Shown: in pieces, positions 47,557 through 57,889 of the stretch
Layout of the letters: each line of letters begins with the position of its first letter
Numbering within the stretch: position 1 is the first letter of the stretch
Assembly: GCF_000346465.2 (NCBI RefSeq)
Contig: NC_034016.1
Span: 9,314,027-9,378,026 of the forward strand
DNA length: 64,000 nt
Reading direction: 5' to 3'
Source of the DNA: Prunus persica
Taxonomy: Eukaryota; Streptophyta; Magnoliopsida; Rosales; Rosaceae
Made by a program: the position numbers and the translations under genes
Notes under the pieces: model-generated
Database searches by the model: none
The model's input: only the letters and a program-made list of their open reading frames with translations
What the model was told of the DNA's origin: nothing

Positions 47557-48781
47557 TTGGTCCCTTCATCAGCTTGATGTCAACAATGCTTTTCTTCATG
47601 GTGATCTCCATGAGGAAATCTACATGCTCCCTCCACCTGGTCTTCGGCGACAGGGGGAGAACTTGGTATGTCGCCTTCATAAATCTCTTTATGGTTTAAA
47701 GCAAGCTTCTCGTCAATGGTTTGCTAAGTTTTCTCAGGCCATTTGTTCTACTGGTTACATTCAATCTAAAGCTGACTATTCATTATTTACACGCCATAAG
47801 GGGCACTCTTTCACAGCATTATTGATTTATGTTGATGACATTGTTATCACGGGCAATGACCCTATAGCTATCTCGGCACTCAAGGCTTTTTTGCACCGTC
47901 ATTTTCGTATTAAAGATCTTGGAGATTTGAAATACTTTTTGGGGATTGAGGTATCAAGATCAAAACAGGGCATTTTCTTATCTCAACGCAAGTATGCATT
48001 GGAAATTTTGAAGGATGCAAAACTCCTAGGTGCCGCACCTGTTGATTTTCCTATGGAAAAAGGTCTTAAGCTCTCAGATAAGGGTGAATTACTTAAAGAT
48101 CCAACTCAGTATAGAAGACTCGTTGGTCGCTTGATTTATTTGACCATCACAAGGCCAGATATTACTTCCTCTGTTCATGTCTTAAGTAGGTTTATGCATG
48201 CCCCACGTAAACCTCACATGGAGGCTGCACTTCGTATTCTTCGTTATTTAAAAAAATCGCCAGGTCAAGGCATATTATTGTCTTCTCAGAATGACTTGAC
48301 TTTGCGTGCCTTCTGTGATTCTGATTGGGCAGGTTGTCCTAATACTAGAAGGTCCACTACAGGCTATTGTGTGTTTCTGGGATCTTCTTTAATTTCATGG
48401 AAATCAAAGCGGCAGAAAACTGTATCTTTATCATCAGCAGAAGCTGAATATAGATCTATGGCAGCAGCATGTTGTGAGTTATCTTGGCTTCGATCCCTCC
48501 TCAAGGATTTGCGCATTCTTCATCGCCAATTTGCTTTGTTGTATTGTGACAACAAGGCAGCTTTACATATTGCTGCCAATCCAGTATTTCATGAGAGAAC
48601 AAGACATATTGAGATGGATTGCCATTTTATTCGAGATAAGATTCAGGAAGGTTTGATTGCCACACAACATGTGAGTTCGTCCTCTCAGTTAGCCGATATT
48701 CTTACTAAGGCATTGGGACGAGAAGAATTCAACAATCTTGTTCGCAAGTTGAGAGTTCTTGATATCCACTCTTCAACTTGA
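47513..48781 (+). pseudogene. Copia RT-RNase H, cut off from its upstream frame
   Basis: An open frame of 422 codons in a different frame from the Gag part. It starts inside RT ([20 protein letters not shown]), so the N-terminal part of RT is lost. The RT active site YVDDIVITG is present. RNase H runs from [10 protein letters not shown] through [12 protein letters not shown] and [11 protein letters not shown] to RHIEMDCHF, so its acidic residues are kept. It ends LDIHSST and TGA just before the purine tract. Without the upstream frame it would not be translated as part of the polyprotein. Confidence 0.88.
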
Positions 48782-48788
48782 GGGGGAG
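48781..48788 (+). other. Polypurine tract of Copia element
   Basis: AGGGGGAG right before the 3' LTR start at 48789. Confidence 0.85.
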
Positions 48789-48965
48789 TGTAGGAAATCA
48801 GTTTGTATAATATCAATTAATATCAATACTGTTGTAATTAGGATTTACTTTCCTAGTAAGTTCCCTAGAATAGAGGACACGTTTCCTAGTATACTTAGAA
48901 CTCTCTTGTATAAAACCAATTGTACCTATCAATGAAAATCATTCTCTTCCAATATCATATTTACA
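48789..48965 (+). repeat. 3' LTR of Copia element
   Basis: 177 bp, identical by eye to the 5' LTR, followed by AAAGA and a GT run. Confidence 0.95.
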
Positions 48966-49459
48966 AAAGAGTGTGTGTGTTTGTTTTACAATTAGATTAG
49001 ATTGATGAACAAGTGGAATAGTGAAACGTATACAAGGGTCACTTTCAAATCAGTGTAAGAACTTTCTCTGTTATCCCAAATTTGGTAATTCCCAAATTCA
49101 AAGAGTTCTAGCTTCTTTTTTTTCTGCATTGTAGCTTGGTGCATGCAGACTGTACTACAGCTACTAGTAAATTTGAACATATAAAATTGGAGAGAGTAGA
49201 GAAAACGGAGAAATAAAGGTTACTTTGAAACCACCATATTCATTCAAATGCTCTTGTTTTCAGTGACACCAAATCCATGCTTTTTCCATTGCTCTTCACC
49301 TACCAATTCCATTAAATTGGCATGTATGTTTTGCCGATTAAAGGTCGAAGAAAGTTCACATAGGTTTTGTTTAATGAGATATGAGGTTATTACATTTAAT
49401 TTCTTTTTCTGAAATTCTTTTAACTTTCTTTGTTTTGAAATTTGATAAGCGTCAAAATC

Positions 49460-49564
49460 TCATTTGCTTTGAAGAGGTGCTCCTACAACATACACTTCTC
49501 CTCCTCCTAGAGCTGGCAACAAAACTGCTAAAGCTGCCATCACCATGAAAAAAGCTACCACCAT
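49460..49564 (-). CDS. Candidate 34-aa peptide with hydrophobic N-terminus
   Basis: On the - strand ATG at 49562-49564, stop TGA at 49460-49462. The peptide starts MVVAFFMVMAALAVLLPALG, a signal-peptide-like hydrophobic stretch ending in small residues, followed by GGGEVYVVGAPLQSK. A TTTATAAA box lies at 49624-49631, about 60 bp upstream of the ATG on this strand, a plausible promoter distance. I do not recognise the family, and short ORFs arise by chance; it could also be an exon of something longer. It would be missed by length-limited gene finders. Confidence 0.3.
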   Translation of the reverse strand: MVVAFFMVMAALAVLLPALGGGEVYVVGAPLQSK

Positions 49565-50059
49565 CTTTTTTTGACCTAGCTGGTATTGGAATATTAGTGA
49601 ATTTTTTAATTGCATTTTGAAAGTTTATAAAGAGAAAATGTCTACAGATTAAGTTTTATAGGATATAACGATAAAGAATGTGTAATTTAAAAAATTTGAA
49701 CAAAATTAAATTTTTTTATAAAAATATTTTATAACTCTTTGGCCTTTGAAAGGTTTGACACTACGGAATATGAGGTATGCAAGATATTGTGAATTTTGAA
49801 ATGTCTTTTGGTGCTACATTCAAACATATTGGGGGCCAACCTCAACCTTTCTATTTTGTTAATTCAATCAATAGTCATGACTTCATTAATTCATGCATCT
49901 CTTTTTTTTTTTTCTCTTTTTTTTTTCTTTTTTCTGTTTCGTTAATTCAATAGTCATAACTTCTATAATTTATGTTATTTCTCAGTATCATTGGCAGGCA
50001 AATTTAGTCCTGTAATTTGGTTTTGGTTTGGAATCCAAATCATTAATTTCACGATATCC

Positions 50060-50250
50060 TATATTTATATGATCTAGGGTGATAATACCAAGATAATTAC
50101 TTCAGAATTCTATTTGATTTAAGATCCTATACATTATAGGAAGCTTTTTCATTTTGAATACAAACAATATTGGAGGAGAGGAGAATCGAACCTAAGACCT
50201 CAAGTTCGCGGGTAAATATTCTTAACAAATCACTTGAACTATAAACCTCT
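50060..50250 (-). mobile_element. tRNA-derived SINE (-)
   Basis: On the - strand an A-box-like sequence AGTTCAAGTGATTTG (50226-50240) is followed 33 bp later by a B box GGTTCGATTCTCC (50180-50192). This is the spacing of an RNA polymerase III promoter of tRNA type. The flanking ACTTGAGGTCTTA between them is typical of plant SINE heads. The 3' end is not clearly defined. Confidence 0.6.
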
Positions 50251-50673
50251 TTCATACATTATTCCAAGCTTAATAAGTTGGAATGACTCATTCAATTCTT
50301 TGATCCTTGTCTCTCTCCTTTGTTCTTATTTCACAACACCAACAAAATTTAAGTACTTTGAGACAGCTGAATTGTATCTGTATTCAGCATTAGGGGTGCG
50401 GGACTCTATTATCTCATTCTGCTGATTTAATTTTCGGTAGAATTGGTTTAACCTATTATTATAGCATTAACAAAAAATTTAGTGAAGTTACAAGATTGTA
50501 CTAATAGAAAGGGAACATCCATCGTCTTTTTTTTTTTTTTTTTTTTTTTTTATACAAGCGATATCTACTTTAATCAAATCTAAACTACGGGGAGGGGAAA
50601 GTCATCCATCAACAAACTTTGTTGACCACAGCAGCCCAACTCTATAAATTCTACAGTGTGAAACTCATCCGGC

Positions 50674-52195
50674 TCAGCTATGAGTCAACAATATATCACT
50701 GAACTTGTGCTTTATCAGAAGTTGAGCCTCTTCAACTAGCCTCTTTACCACCTCCCCTGCAGGTAAAATTTCCTTGATGAGGCCTACACTTTGGCCAGCA
50801 TACATCACCATGCTTTCAATGTCACCAGTTGCAGTCACATTTGGAACAGTACCGGCAAGACGACGAATTTCTATTTCCTGTTGGAGAACATAACCCAGAA
50901 ATTGTTAATGGTTCATGGCCTGTATCTTCAAATAAAGTAGATGCTTTACTTGTCAATTATGACAGGATTTCATTCTCACCCTATCATGTATCGTCGAATG
51001 ACCGATGACGGGCTGATCTGCTTCATTCTGATGAGGAGGAAGAGATTTCCAATCATTGAAGAATGGTGTATACAGAACGCGATGCGGCGCTCCAGGCCAC
51101 CTTGCACGCCCGAATACATCAGTGTACTCAGTTCTGTCAAATTCAACCAGCTTCCTCTTGTATGTGGGATGAGCACGGCTTTCCTGAGTTGCAAGAAACC
51201 TGTAATATAATGAGAACAATCTTATATATCAACCAAAATCAATAAAGATAAAACTTAAGTTTGATAGATGATAAAAAAAGTTCTCAAACTGTGATAGTTC
51301 AGAATGTTTTTCATAAGTTGAACTATATAAAGATGGAGTATATGAAACCTAGTGCCTAGGCAGACCCCTTGAGCACCAAGGGCCAGAGCAGCAACATATC
51401 CACGGGCATCCACTATACCACCGGCCGCGATAACAGGTATATCCCGATCTCCAACAAGATCAGCTACCTTGGGCAACAATGAAATCAAAGCATCCTGTAA
51501 TATATTAACAATAGAAAGCACATGGATGTCAACACTTATCAGTAAATCCTTAGACAAAAAATCAGGCAACAGATAAGCAAAGAACGAATAAAACACAAAA
51601 ACACGAATGTGAAGCAGCAGTGCCAAACCATAGAGTTCTTTCTGGGACAAGGTCAAAGGTTTTAGTTCAAGACATTGACACTCCAAAGAAAACATTTCGA
51701 TGCATATATAATCTTATCCAGGTGACATATGCAAAAAGGGATATTTGAAACAGAAAGAAACTCATCAAAGAACAGATAGTTTCTTCTCTTCTTTTTTGTT
51801 TTACTTATAAATATTAACACAGCGTGATAACAGATAATGAGCTATCTGTTAATACATTTGATTGCTTTAACTCTATCTAGCGCTTTGTTCTTTTGGAGTC
51901 ATTGTTTCAAAGAAGAGGTAAACCATCCCGAACCGAAATTTTCATTCTTTCATACTATGTTTTAATGTTATTTTATATTCCAAGTGAAAAAATACAGAGC
52001 AATCAGATACAACTACCATTAACTCTAGAAGCGAAAATGTTCTAATGCTTTTATAAAGAAAAAACACTCATACATTTGGATCCCAGCAAAAGCTCTCACC
52101 TGACTGATCACATGCCCTCCTGCTTCACGCCCTTGAACAATAATTGCATCTACACCAGCATATATTGCTTTATTCGCTTCGTCCAAGCTACCAAC
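50674..52195 (-). CDS. Nitronate monooxygenase-like gene, four 3' exons
   Basis: FMN-dependent TIM-barrel enzyme of the 2-nitropropane dioxygenase/nitronate monooxygenase family, which oxidises nitronates. Exons on the - strand: 52100-52195, 51349-51494, 50980-51199 and 50674-50877 (stop TGA 50674-50676). All three introns are GT-AG and the phases fit, giving 221 residues with no stop. Seen: [17 protein letters not shown] (flavin-site segment), [11 protein letters not shown] and [13 protein letters not shown] (C-terminal phosphate-binding half), then the family-specific tail [13 protein letters not shown]. The N-terminal part lies beyond the CACTA-B element, whose end is 22 bp upstream of the first exon here. 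These exons show no decay, so either the gene still splices across the transposon or the insertion is recent. Confidence 0.88.
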
Positions 52196-52217
52196 CTGCA
52201 ATGGAATTATATGGAAC
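52196..52217 (-). promoter_or_regulatory. Splice acceptor of the NMO intron, next to CACTA-B
   Basis: On the - strand the intron ends GGTTCCATATAATTCCATTGCAG before exon GTTGG. Only 22 bp of original intron remain before the transposon end. The transposon end reads TTTTTCACTTTTTGTAG on this strand, a pyrimidine-rich tract with its own AG. Confidence 0.75.
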
Positions 52218-52234
52218 CACTACTACAAAAAGTG
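52218..52234 (+). repeat. Left terminal inverted repeat of CACTA-B
   Basis: CACTACTACAAAAAGTG. The first five bases name the superfamily. The partner end should lie beyond 64000. Confidence 0.9.
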
Positions 52235-52239
52235 AAAAA

Positions 52240-54120
52240 GACGACCAGAAAACAACGACGGTCTAAGTGAAAACCGTCGTGGTTTATAAAAAGACGACGG
52301 TTCTAAAAGCACCGTCGTGTAATACAACCTTAGACAACTAAAAAATGGAGATTCAAATGGCTGTTCAAAAACAACGACGTACATAATTAAACAACCGACG
52401 TCTATTTGAAACAGATTTCCGCAGTGTAAAATCAATGCCAACAAAGAACGACAGAAGTTATGAATCGACCGACGTAGAAAGTAAAGACGATGATTTCAAT
52501 AAAAACTGCCGTTTTTACTCATAAAATAACACGACGAGGTTTTCGTATAAGACGCCGTATAATTACAAACAAATCCACGGCTTTAAAATACAAAATATCG
52601 CCGTATTAAATTAATTTACAACGACGGAAAATATAAATATATCGACGTCATTATCGTATAGTTCTACGACGTTATCTTTAAATCGTACAATAAAATTTAA
52701 CGTCGTATTTATTCATTTTATACGTCGTACCTTTAATTTTAACGGTCGTCTTAATAAGAATTTTTGTTAACAATTTTTTTCTTTGATTTTCTTATCCTAC
52801 GTCGGTAGATCTACTTAATGACAAGAATTGAAATAACCACAACGGTTTATATAGAACACCGCCGACATAATCAGATTTGTCTGAGATCCCAAGGATTACG
52901 AAATCTTACCAGATGGAACTCTGTTCCACATCATAATCTTAACAGATGACACAGATTTGCAAATATTGCGTCGTGTTAGTTTACAAATTCTAGAACATTA
53001 ATTTCCCTCATTTTAAATTTCCTCGGGAAAGAAAAATCTATTTATCACGCTTTGTAATTGAAAACTAAAACTGAAAGAATACGGGAAAAAAAACTCTATT
53101 TATAATTTAAAAATAAAATCCACGTCGGTTGTAGTACACTTAACGACGTTTAACAAAATAATCTACGTCGGTAATTATAAATCTACCGCCATCTTACCTT
53201 AATATAGACGACGAGAAAAGACGACGGTAGAACAGAAAACCGCCGTTGTTTCAGTTTCTTTAACAGTTTGGTCCTTTATCTTTCTGCATGACTTGTATAG
53301 TTCAAAGCATTGACAATGTCTTCATCATATCTCCCAGCAACTACTGATTCAATTGCTCATGCTTTAGAGGCCATCTGAAGCCATTTCTATTCTTTATCGC
53401 ATTCTTGAAACCCATCTTCTTCTTCTGAAGCTCTACGGATAAAGGAAGAGGCTATCACAAATCCGACGGATCTTCTTAGGCAAGAAAATCAAGCAGAGGA
53501 TCAGGCACATCTGATCTTCAAATTTCCCTGAGAAGCGAACTTTCCTTCGACAGCGAGTGGAGGCCAGGCTTGCATCTCTTTTGATGGAAAGCAAGGAGTG
53601 TTCAGAAGCACTAAGTGTCCTATCAGGCTTGATCAAGGAAGTGAGAAGGCTAGTTGACAAGCTTCTTCTTGTGGACATATATTTGATGCGAGTAAGCTCA
53701 ATTTCTCTTTGAGAAAGACATCCAAATTATTGTCTTTGAGACGTGAGAGACTGAGAGAGGAAGAACTTGGAACCTTAAATGTAAACCGAAAATGAATGAA
53801 AGCGACAAATTTATAGAATAAATTTTTAAAACCAACGGCGGTCCTTACAAAAAAACCGCCGTTTAAATTGTAAAATCAACGTCGGTATTATCGACGTATA
53901 TTACAGAAATCCACGTCGGTAAATTAATAAAAACGACGTGTTAAATAATCTACCATGACGCGAGTTATTACTTATGTACTTTAATTTTTGAGTTTACTAC
54001 GACGGTACCTACAACACTACTGTCGTATTTATTTACCACGTCCGAAGTTAAATGTACCGTCGTATTTTGTAATTTATACGTCGTAGTTATATGTAACCGC
54101 CGTATTATTTTTTTGAAATG
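52240..54120. repeat. Left motif-rich region of CACTA-B
   Basis: Dozens of short motifs of the form ACGACGG, CCGTCGT, ACGTCGG and TACGTCGT in both orientations, often as inverted pairs, such as ACGACGGT with ACCGTCGT (52253-52316). CACTA transposases are known to bind repeated subterminal motifs, so these are likely binding sites. The array is interrupted at 53316-53750 by the RPN6 fragment. Confidence 0.85.
53316..53750 (+). pseudogene. RPN6: Captured fragment of RPN6 (26S proteasome subunit, PSMD11)
   Basis: RPN6 is a PCI-domain lid subunit of the 26S proteasome. From ATG 53316 the three frames give MSSSYLPATTDSIAHALEA, then SEAISILYRILE, PSSSSEALRIKEEAIT, TDLLRQENQAED, GTSDLQISL, KRTFLRQRVEARLASLLMES, ALSVLSGLIKEVRRL, DKLLLVDI and finally SKLNFSLR. 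This is the RPN6 N-terminus in order. Short frameshifts and two deletions (about 35 and 10 residues by comparison with the family as I know it) break it. It lies inside the motif-rich end of CACTA-B with no RPN6 remainder, so it is best read as a host fragment captured by the transposon and then decayed. Confidence 0.85.
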
Positions 54121-54327
54121 GTTTTATATGTAAGCAACTTTTCGTCTACCTGACATACACATGCGCTGTTTCCAAACCCGATTAAAAAGTTCAATCTCCC
54201 AGAGAAAACTTTTAGACTTTTTTCCTTGTCAGAGCACTGTCAGAGTATCTCATCGTCTTCCTCTCGTCTTCTTCGTCGTCTCTGAACTTAAACATAATCT
54301 TCCTCTTGCTTTCATTGCACGCAAAAG
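54100..54327 (+). promoter_or_regulatory. Promoter and leader exon of the Tnp1-like/Ulp1 gene
   Basis: A TTTATATG box near 54122 is followed by a CT-rich leader (CATCGTCTTCCTCTCGTCTT) ending at a good donor AAAAG|GTAAGC (GT at 54328). The leader intron would run to the acceptor CACTTGCAG at 55162, 14 bp before the ATG. Placement is inferred from these signals only. Confidence 0.5.
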
Positions 54328-54634
54328 GTAAGCTTTCATTTTCACTATTTTGGTTGCTGTTTTGCATGCTCATACGTTTTTTGTTTGAAAAATCTTTTTA
54401 CCTTTTTTCTGGCCAAAATCATTTTACTTCTTTCCAAGTTCGATAAAATATACAGACAAAGAGGGAAAGTTTCCAACTTTGAAGACAACTACCTCAACTA
54501 AATAAGACGACGGTAGCTTCTTATGTACGTGGTTAAATATGTAGACCACGACGGTTCGTCAGTCGTTCTAGCGTCGTCTGAAAATTGACAAAGTTGTTTT
54601 TAAAATTATAGTCTTTTTTTTATTTGCTTGTTTA

Positions 54635-54889
54635 ATTGCAGGTTTGATTTCTCTGAACAATGGTTTTTGTTTTTCCCTAATTTGATAAAATATAAAGAAA
54701 AAGAAAGTAGGGTTGGTATCTAATATAGACGACAGTATCTTATTGTTTTACGTCGTGTGAATGTTAATACCACGACGTCATATTAAAATACCATCGTCTA
54801 TATAAGATTCCAAAACTTTCTTTCTTGGCCTTGTATTTTATCAAATTAGAAAACAAAAACCATGGTTCAGAAAAATCAAATCTGCAATC
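54635..54889. repeat. Inverted repeat in the leader intron
   Basis: Arms of about 60-70 bp: 54635-54705 (from TTGCAGGTTTGATTT) and 54815-54889 (to AAATCAAATCTGCAA), imperfect reverse complements, around a 110-bp loop containing ACGACGT-type motifs. The RNA would fold into a long hairpin. Confidence 0.75.
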
Positions 54890-55176
54890 AAACATTCACA
54901 GAGAAAGAAAGAAGGGGTATATTACGACTGACGTCGTGTGAACATCAATACCACGACGTTATATAAATATTTCGTCGTGTATAGTTAATTATCACGTCGT
55001 TTATAGTTAATTATTTCGTCGTTGTTTAATTACCTTGGTTTTAAACATTTATTACGTCTGAGATTATTTCATTGCGTCGTTTAAAATCATATCATACGTC
55101 GTATTTTATTAATAACTGTCGTTTGTGTTCTTAATCTTTTCCTGAAATATTTTCACTTGCAGTTTTGTCTGTAAAA

Positions 55177-57889
55177 ATGGTTTCTCACCAAGACCAAAGT
55201 AAGGATTCTGGCTCCAAGAAAAATGGAGGTAAGGACCTTGGAATGGTACCTCCTCAAGTGAAGCCTTCGAAGAAGATGAAGTTTGCTTTATCATCTGCTG
55301 AGACAGAACGAACCAGCACGACAACAATCTCTGATGATTCAAAGTCTGGTCGAGGTATGAGCACAATGCCTCGTGTTGTGAAGAGAAAACTTCAGAAACT
55401 GAGGCCAATTGTTGAGTACAATAAAAGGGGGAAAGGAATTGGCCAAGCACATAGTGAGATGCAGTCCTACATTGGTGTGTTGGCACGCTCCAGAGTTCCA
55501 CTTGTGGACATGAAATGGGCTCAAATCCCCAAGGATATAAAGGAGCAGATTTGGGAAGCAGTTGACCTTGCTTTTGTGGTAGGTCAAGGGGGCAAGAGCT
55601 CTGTGTTAGCTTCTGCTGCCAAGAAATGGAAGGATTTCAAGTCTACACTAACGAGGCAATATATCCTTCCATACACCAATGACAGGGAGAGATTAAGCCA
55701 ACCCCCTGAAACATATAAATTCATAGAGAAAGCACAATGGGATGCCTTTGTAGCTTCAAGGTTATCCAAATATTTTGAGTCTGTGCATTCTCAGCATGTA
55801 CAGATTAGGGAGAAACTCGAGTACAATCATCGATTGTCTCGAAAAGGATATGCTGGTTTGGAGGATCAATTGGAGGAAACCATGCCTGGGGTAGAAATTG
55901 ATCGATCTACCTTATGGAAGAGAGCTAGACAGGACAAACATGGTAACATCCCTGATCCAAAGGTGGCAGAGAAAACAAAATTAATTGTAAGCCTACTCAC
56001 TCTGTTTTAAATTTTTATTAAACTGTGAATAATTCTTATTACGTCTTATGTTATATTTTGCGTCGTGTGAATGATATTACCACGTCGACATATTTTAAAA
56101 AACGTCGTTAAAGGTCTAAATCAGGAATCACAACTCTGTTTTCTGTAATTATAGCATAAGATGTCGGTGGTTCATTTTCGCGTCGTCTGTAGTAAATTAC
56201 TACGTCGAAATGTTTTAAACAACGTCGTTAAAGGTGTGAATATTGAATCATCCCTCTGTTATCTGTAAATAAAGCATAAGACGTCGGTGGTTTATTAATT
56301 TCGTCATTTTAAAAAGATAACCACGTCGTATAACTACCGTCGTGATAAATTATAATAACGTCGATTTATATGTTATTGCGTCGTGTGAAATTATATAATA
56401 CGTCGTTTGTATATAAATAACCGTCGTGTGTTTTTGGTTCTTACTTTTTTANNNNNNNNNNNNNNNNNNNNNNNNNNNNNNNNNNNNNNNNNNNNNNNNN
56501 NNNNNNNNNNNNNNNNNNNNNNNNNNNNNNNNNNNNNNNNNNNNNNNNNNNNNNNNNNNNNNNNNNNNNNNNNNNNNNNNNNNNNNNNNNNNNNNNNNNN
56601 NNNNNNNNNNNNNNNNNNNNNNNNNNNNNNNNNNNNNNNNNNNNNNNNNNNNNNNNNNNNNNNNNNNNNNNNNNNNNNNNNNNNNNNNNNNNNNNNNNNN
56701 NNNNNNNNNNNNNNNNNNNNNNNNNNNNNNNNNNNNNNNNNNNNNNNNNNNNNNNNNNNNNNNNNNNNNNNNNNNNNNNNNNNNNNNNNNNNNNNNNNNN
56801 NNNNNNNNNNNNNNNNNNNNNNNNNNNNNNNNNNNNNNNNNNNNNNNNNNNNNNNNNNNNNNNNNNNNNNNNNNNNNNNNNNNNNNNNNNNNNNNNNNNN
56901 NNNNNNNNNNNNNNNNNNNNNNNNNNNNNNNNNNNNNNNNNNNNNNNNNNNNNNNNNNNNNNNNNNNNNNNNNNNNNNNNNNNNNNNNNNNNNNNNNNNN
57001 NNNNNNNNNNNNNNNNNNNNNNNNNNNNNNNNNNNNNNNNNNNNNNNNNNNNNNNNNNNNNNNNNNNNNNNNNNNNNNNNNNNNNNNNNNNNNNNNNNNN
57101 NNNNNNNNNNNNNNNNNNNNNNNNNNNNNNNNNNNNNNNNNNNNNNNNNNNNNNNNNNNNNNNNNNNNNNNNNNNNNNNNNNNNNNNNNNNNNNNNNNNN
57201 NNNNNNNNNNNNNNNNNNNNNNNNNNNNNNNNNNNNNNNNNNNNNNNNNNNNNNNNNNNNNNNNNNNNNNNNNNNNNNNNNNNNNNNNNNNNNNNNNNNT
57301 ATAACCGTCGTTTTTATATTAATTTTTTGCAGCCGTCATTGGATCTTGCTGATTGTAAGAGCAAAGAAGGAGACCGTCTATTTTCTGGATCCTCTGCCAG
57401 GTCATCGTGTGGTCGACGAAGAGGCGAAAAACATCGTGAACAGTGCTTTAAAAATATATAATACCCACATAGCCCGAGCAGGACGTAAAAATGTAATTTG
57501 GAAAACTCTCTCAGGCACACCAAAGCAACCCAGCAATGTCGAATGCGGGTATTATGTGATGCGCTTCATGAGGGACATCATCATGGATCCTTCCTTGGGG
57601 TTTGAGTATAAGGTAAGAAGAAATTACCTTCATACATTTCACGTCATTTTTTGTATTATCAACGACGGTCATGTAAAATTAACGTCGTTGAATGGATATA
57701 CTACGTCGATTATGAAAAATATCGTCGTCTGTGATTGAATTTCTTTTTATTTATAAACCCTAATAGTCATTGTTTATGCAGTATGCCAAGGGAAACCAGG
57801 AAGCTTCATACCCCCAAGAAGCCATTGATGAAGTCCGGAATGAATGGGCAGAGTTTGTTTTCCAAATTATTAAACAGGGCAATTATTGA
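55177..57889 (+). CDS. Tnp1-like (Transposase_24) / Ulp1 cysteine protease gene of CACTA-B
   Basis: Accessory CACTA gene, interrupted by the 848-N gap at 56452-57299. Exon 55177-55986 (270 codons, open) has a basic N-terminus, then VPLVDMKWAQIPKDIKEQIW, KKWKDFKSTLTRQYILP, QWDAFVASRLS, NHRLSRKGYAGLEDQLEE and IPDPKVAEK, the pattern of plant PF03004 proteins. After the gap, exon 57333-57612 encodes a Ulp1/C48 domain: catalytic His in RHW (57337), Asp in FLDPL (57388), Cys in VECGYYV (57544), with an upstream Gln in KQPSN. Last exon 57782-57889 ends KQGNY and TGA. Phases fit. Such proteases cleave SUMO-type tags; the substrate here is unknown. Whether both parts form one protein cannot be shown across the gap, but CACTA-A has the same order. 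The first ATG, 15 bases after the acceptor AG, was chosen as start. Confidence 0.8.
56452..57299. other. Assembly gap (848 N)
   Basis: A run of N inside the CACTA-B gene. Both flanks carry the same TATAA(AT)ACCGTCGT-type motif, so a repeat may have caused the break. By comparison with CACTA-A (4479-5770) the missing part should include the Transposase_24 C-terminal exon and two exons before the Ulp1 domain; these span over 1.2 kb in CACTA-A, so the gap size may be nominal. Confidence 0.98.

Larger units (their letters stand above)
45397..48965 (+). mobile_element. Young Ty1/copia element, internally deleted
   Basis: A 3569-bp element with two 177-bp LTRs that I read as identical base for base (45397-45573 and 48789-48965). 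It has a TGGTATCAGAGC primer-binding site directly after the 5' LTR and a purine tract AGGGGGAG before the 3' LTR. Flanking pentamers are AGAGA and AAAGA (4 of 5). Inside: gag, protease, the start of integrase, then a deletion that removes most of integrase and the start of RT, then RT and RNase H to a normal stop. It lies downstream of the QTRT2-like exons, in the same direction. Identical LTRs imply very recent insertion. Confidence 0.95.
48966..50673. other. Intergenic DNA between Copia and the NMO gene
   Basis: AT-rich, with a (GT)5 run at 48971-48980, long T tracts (49899-49936 and 50527-50552), a short candidate ORF (49460-49564, -) and a SINE (about 50060-50250, -). I could not find a terminal QTRT2 exon here. 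Confidence 0.6.

Noticed and set aside
50180..50240. A tRNA gene on the - strand
   Set aside because: A and B box-like sequences are present, but there is no cloverleaf with acceptor stem; it fits a SINE head.
52880..52995. A stretch reading DPKDYEILPDGTLFHIIIL in the CACTA-B end region, perhaps another captured gene
   Set aside because: Short and not recognised. It lacks the ACGACG motifs and so could be a second captured fragment, but there is nothing to identify it with.
56407..57738. A 443-codon ORF running through the N gap
   Set aside because: The frame is open only because N cannot give stops. Only the Ulp1 exon at 57333-57612 is supported.
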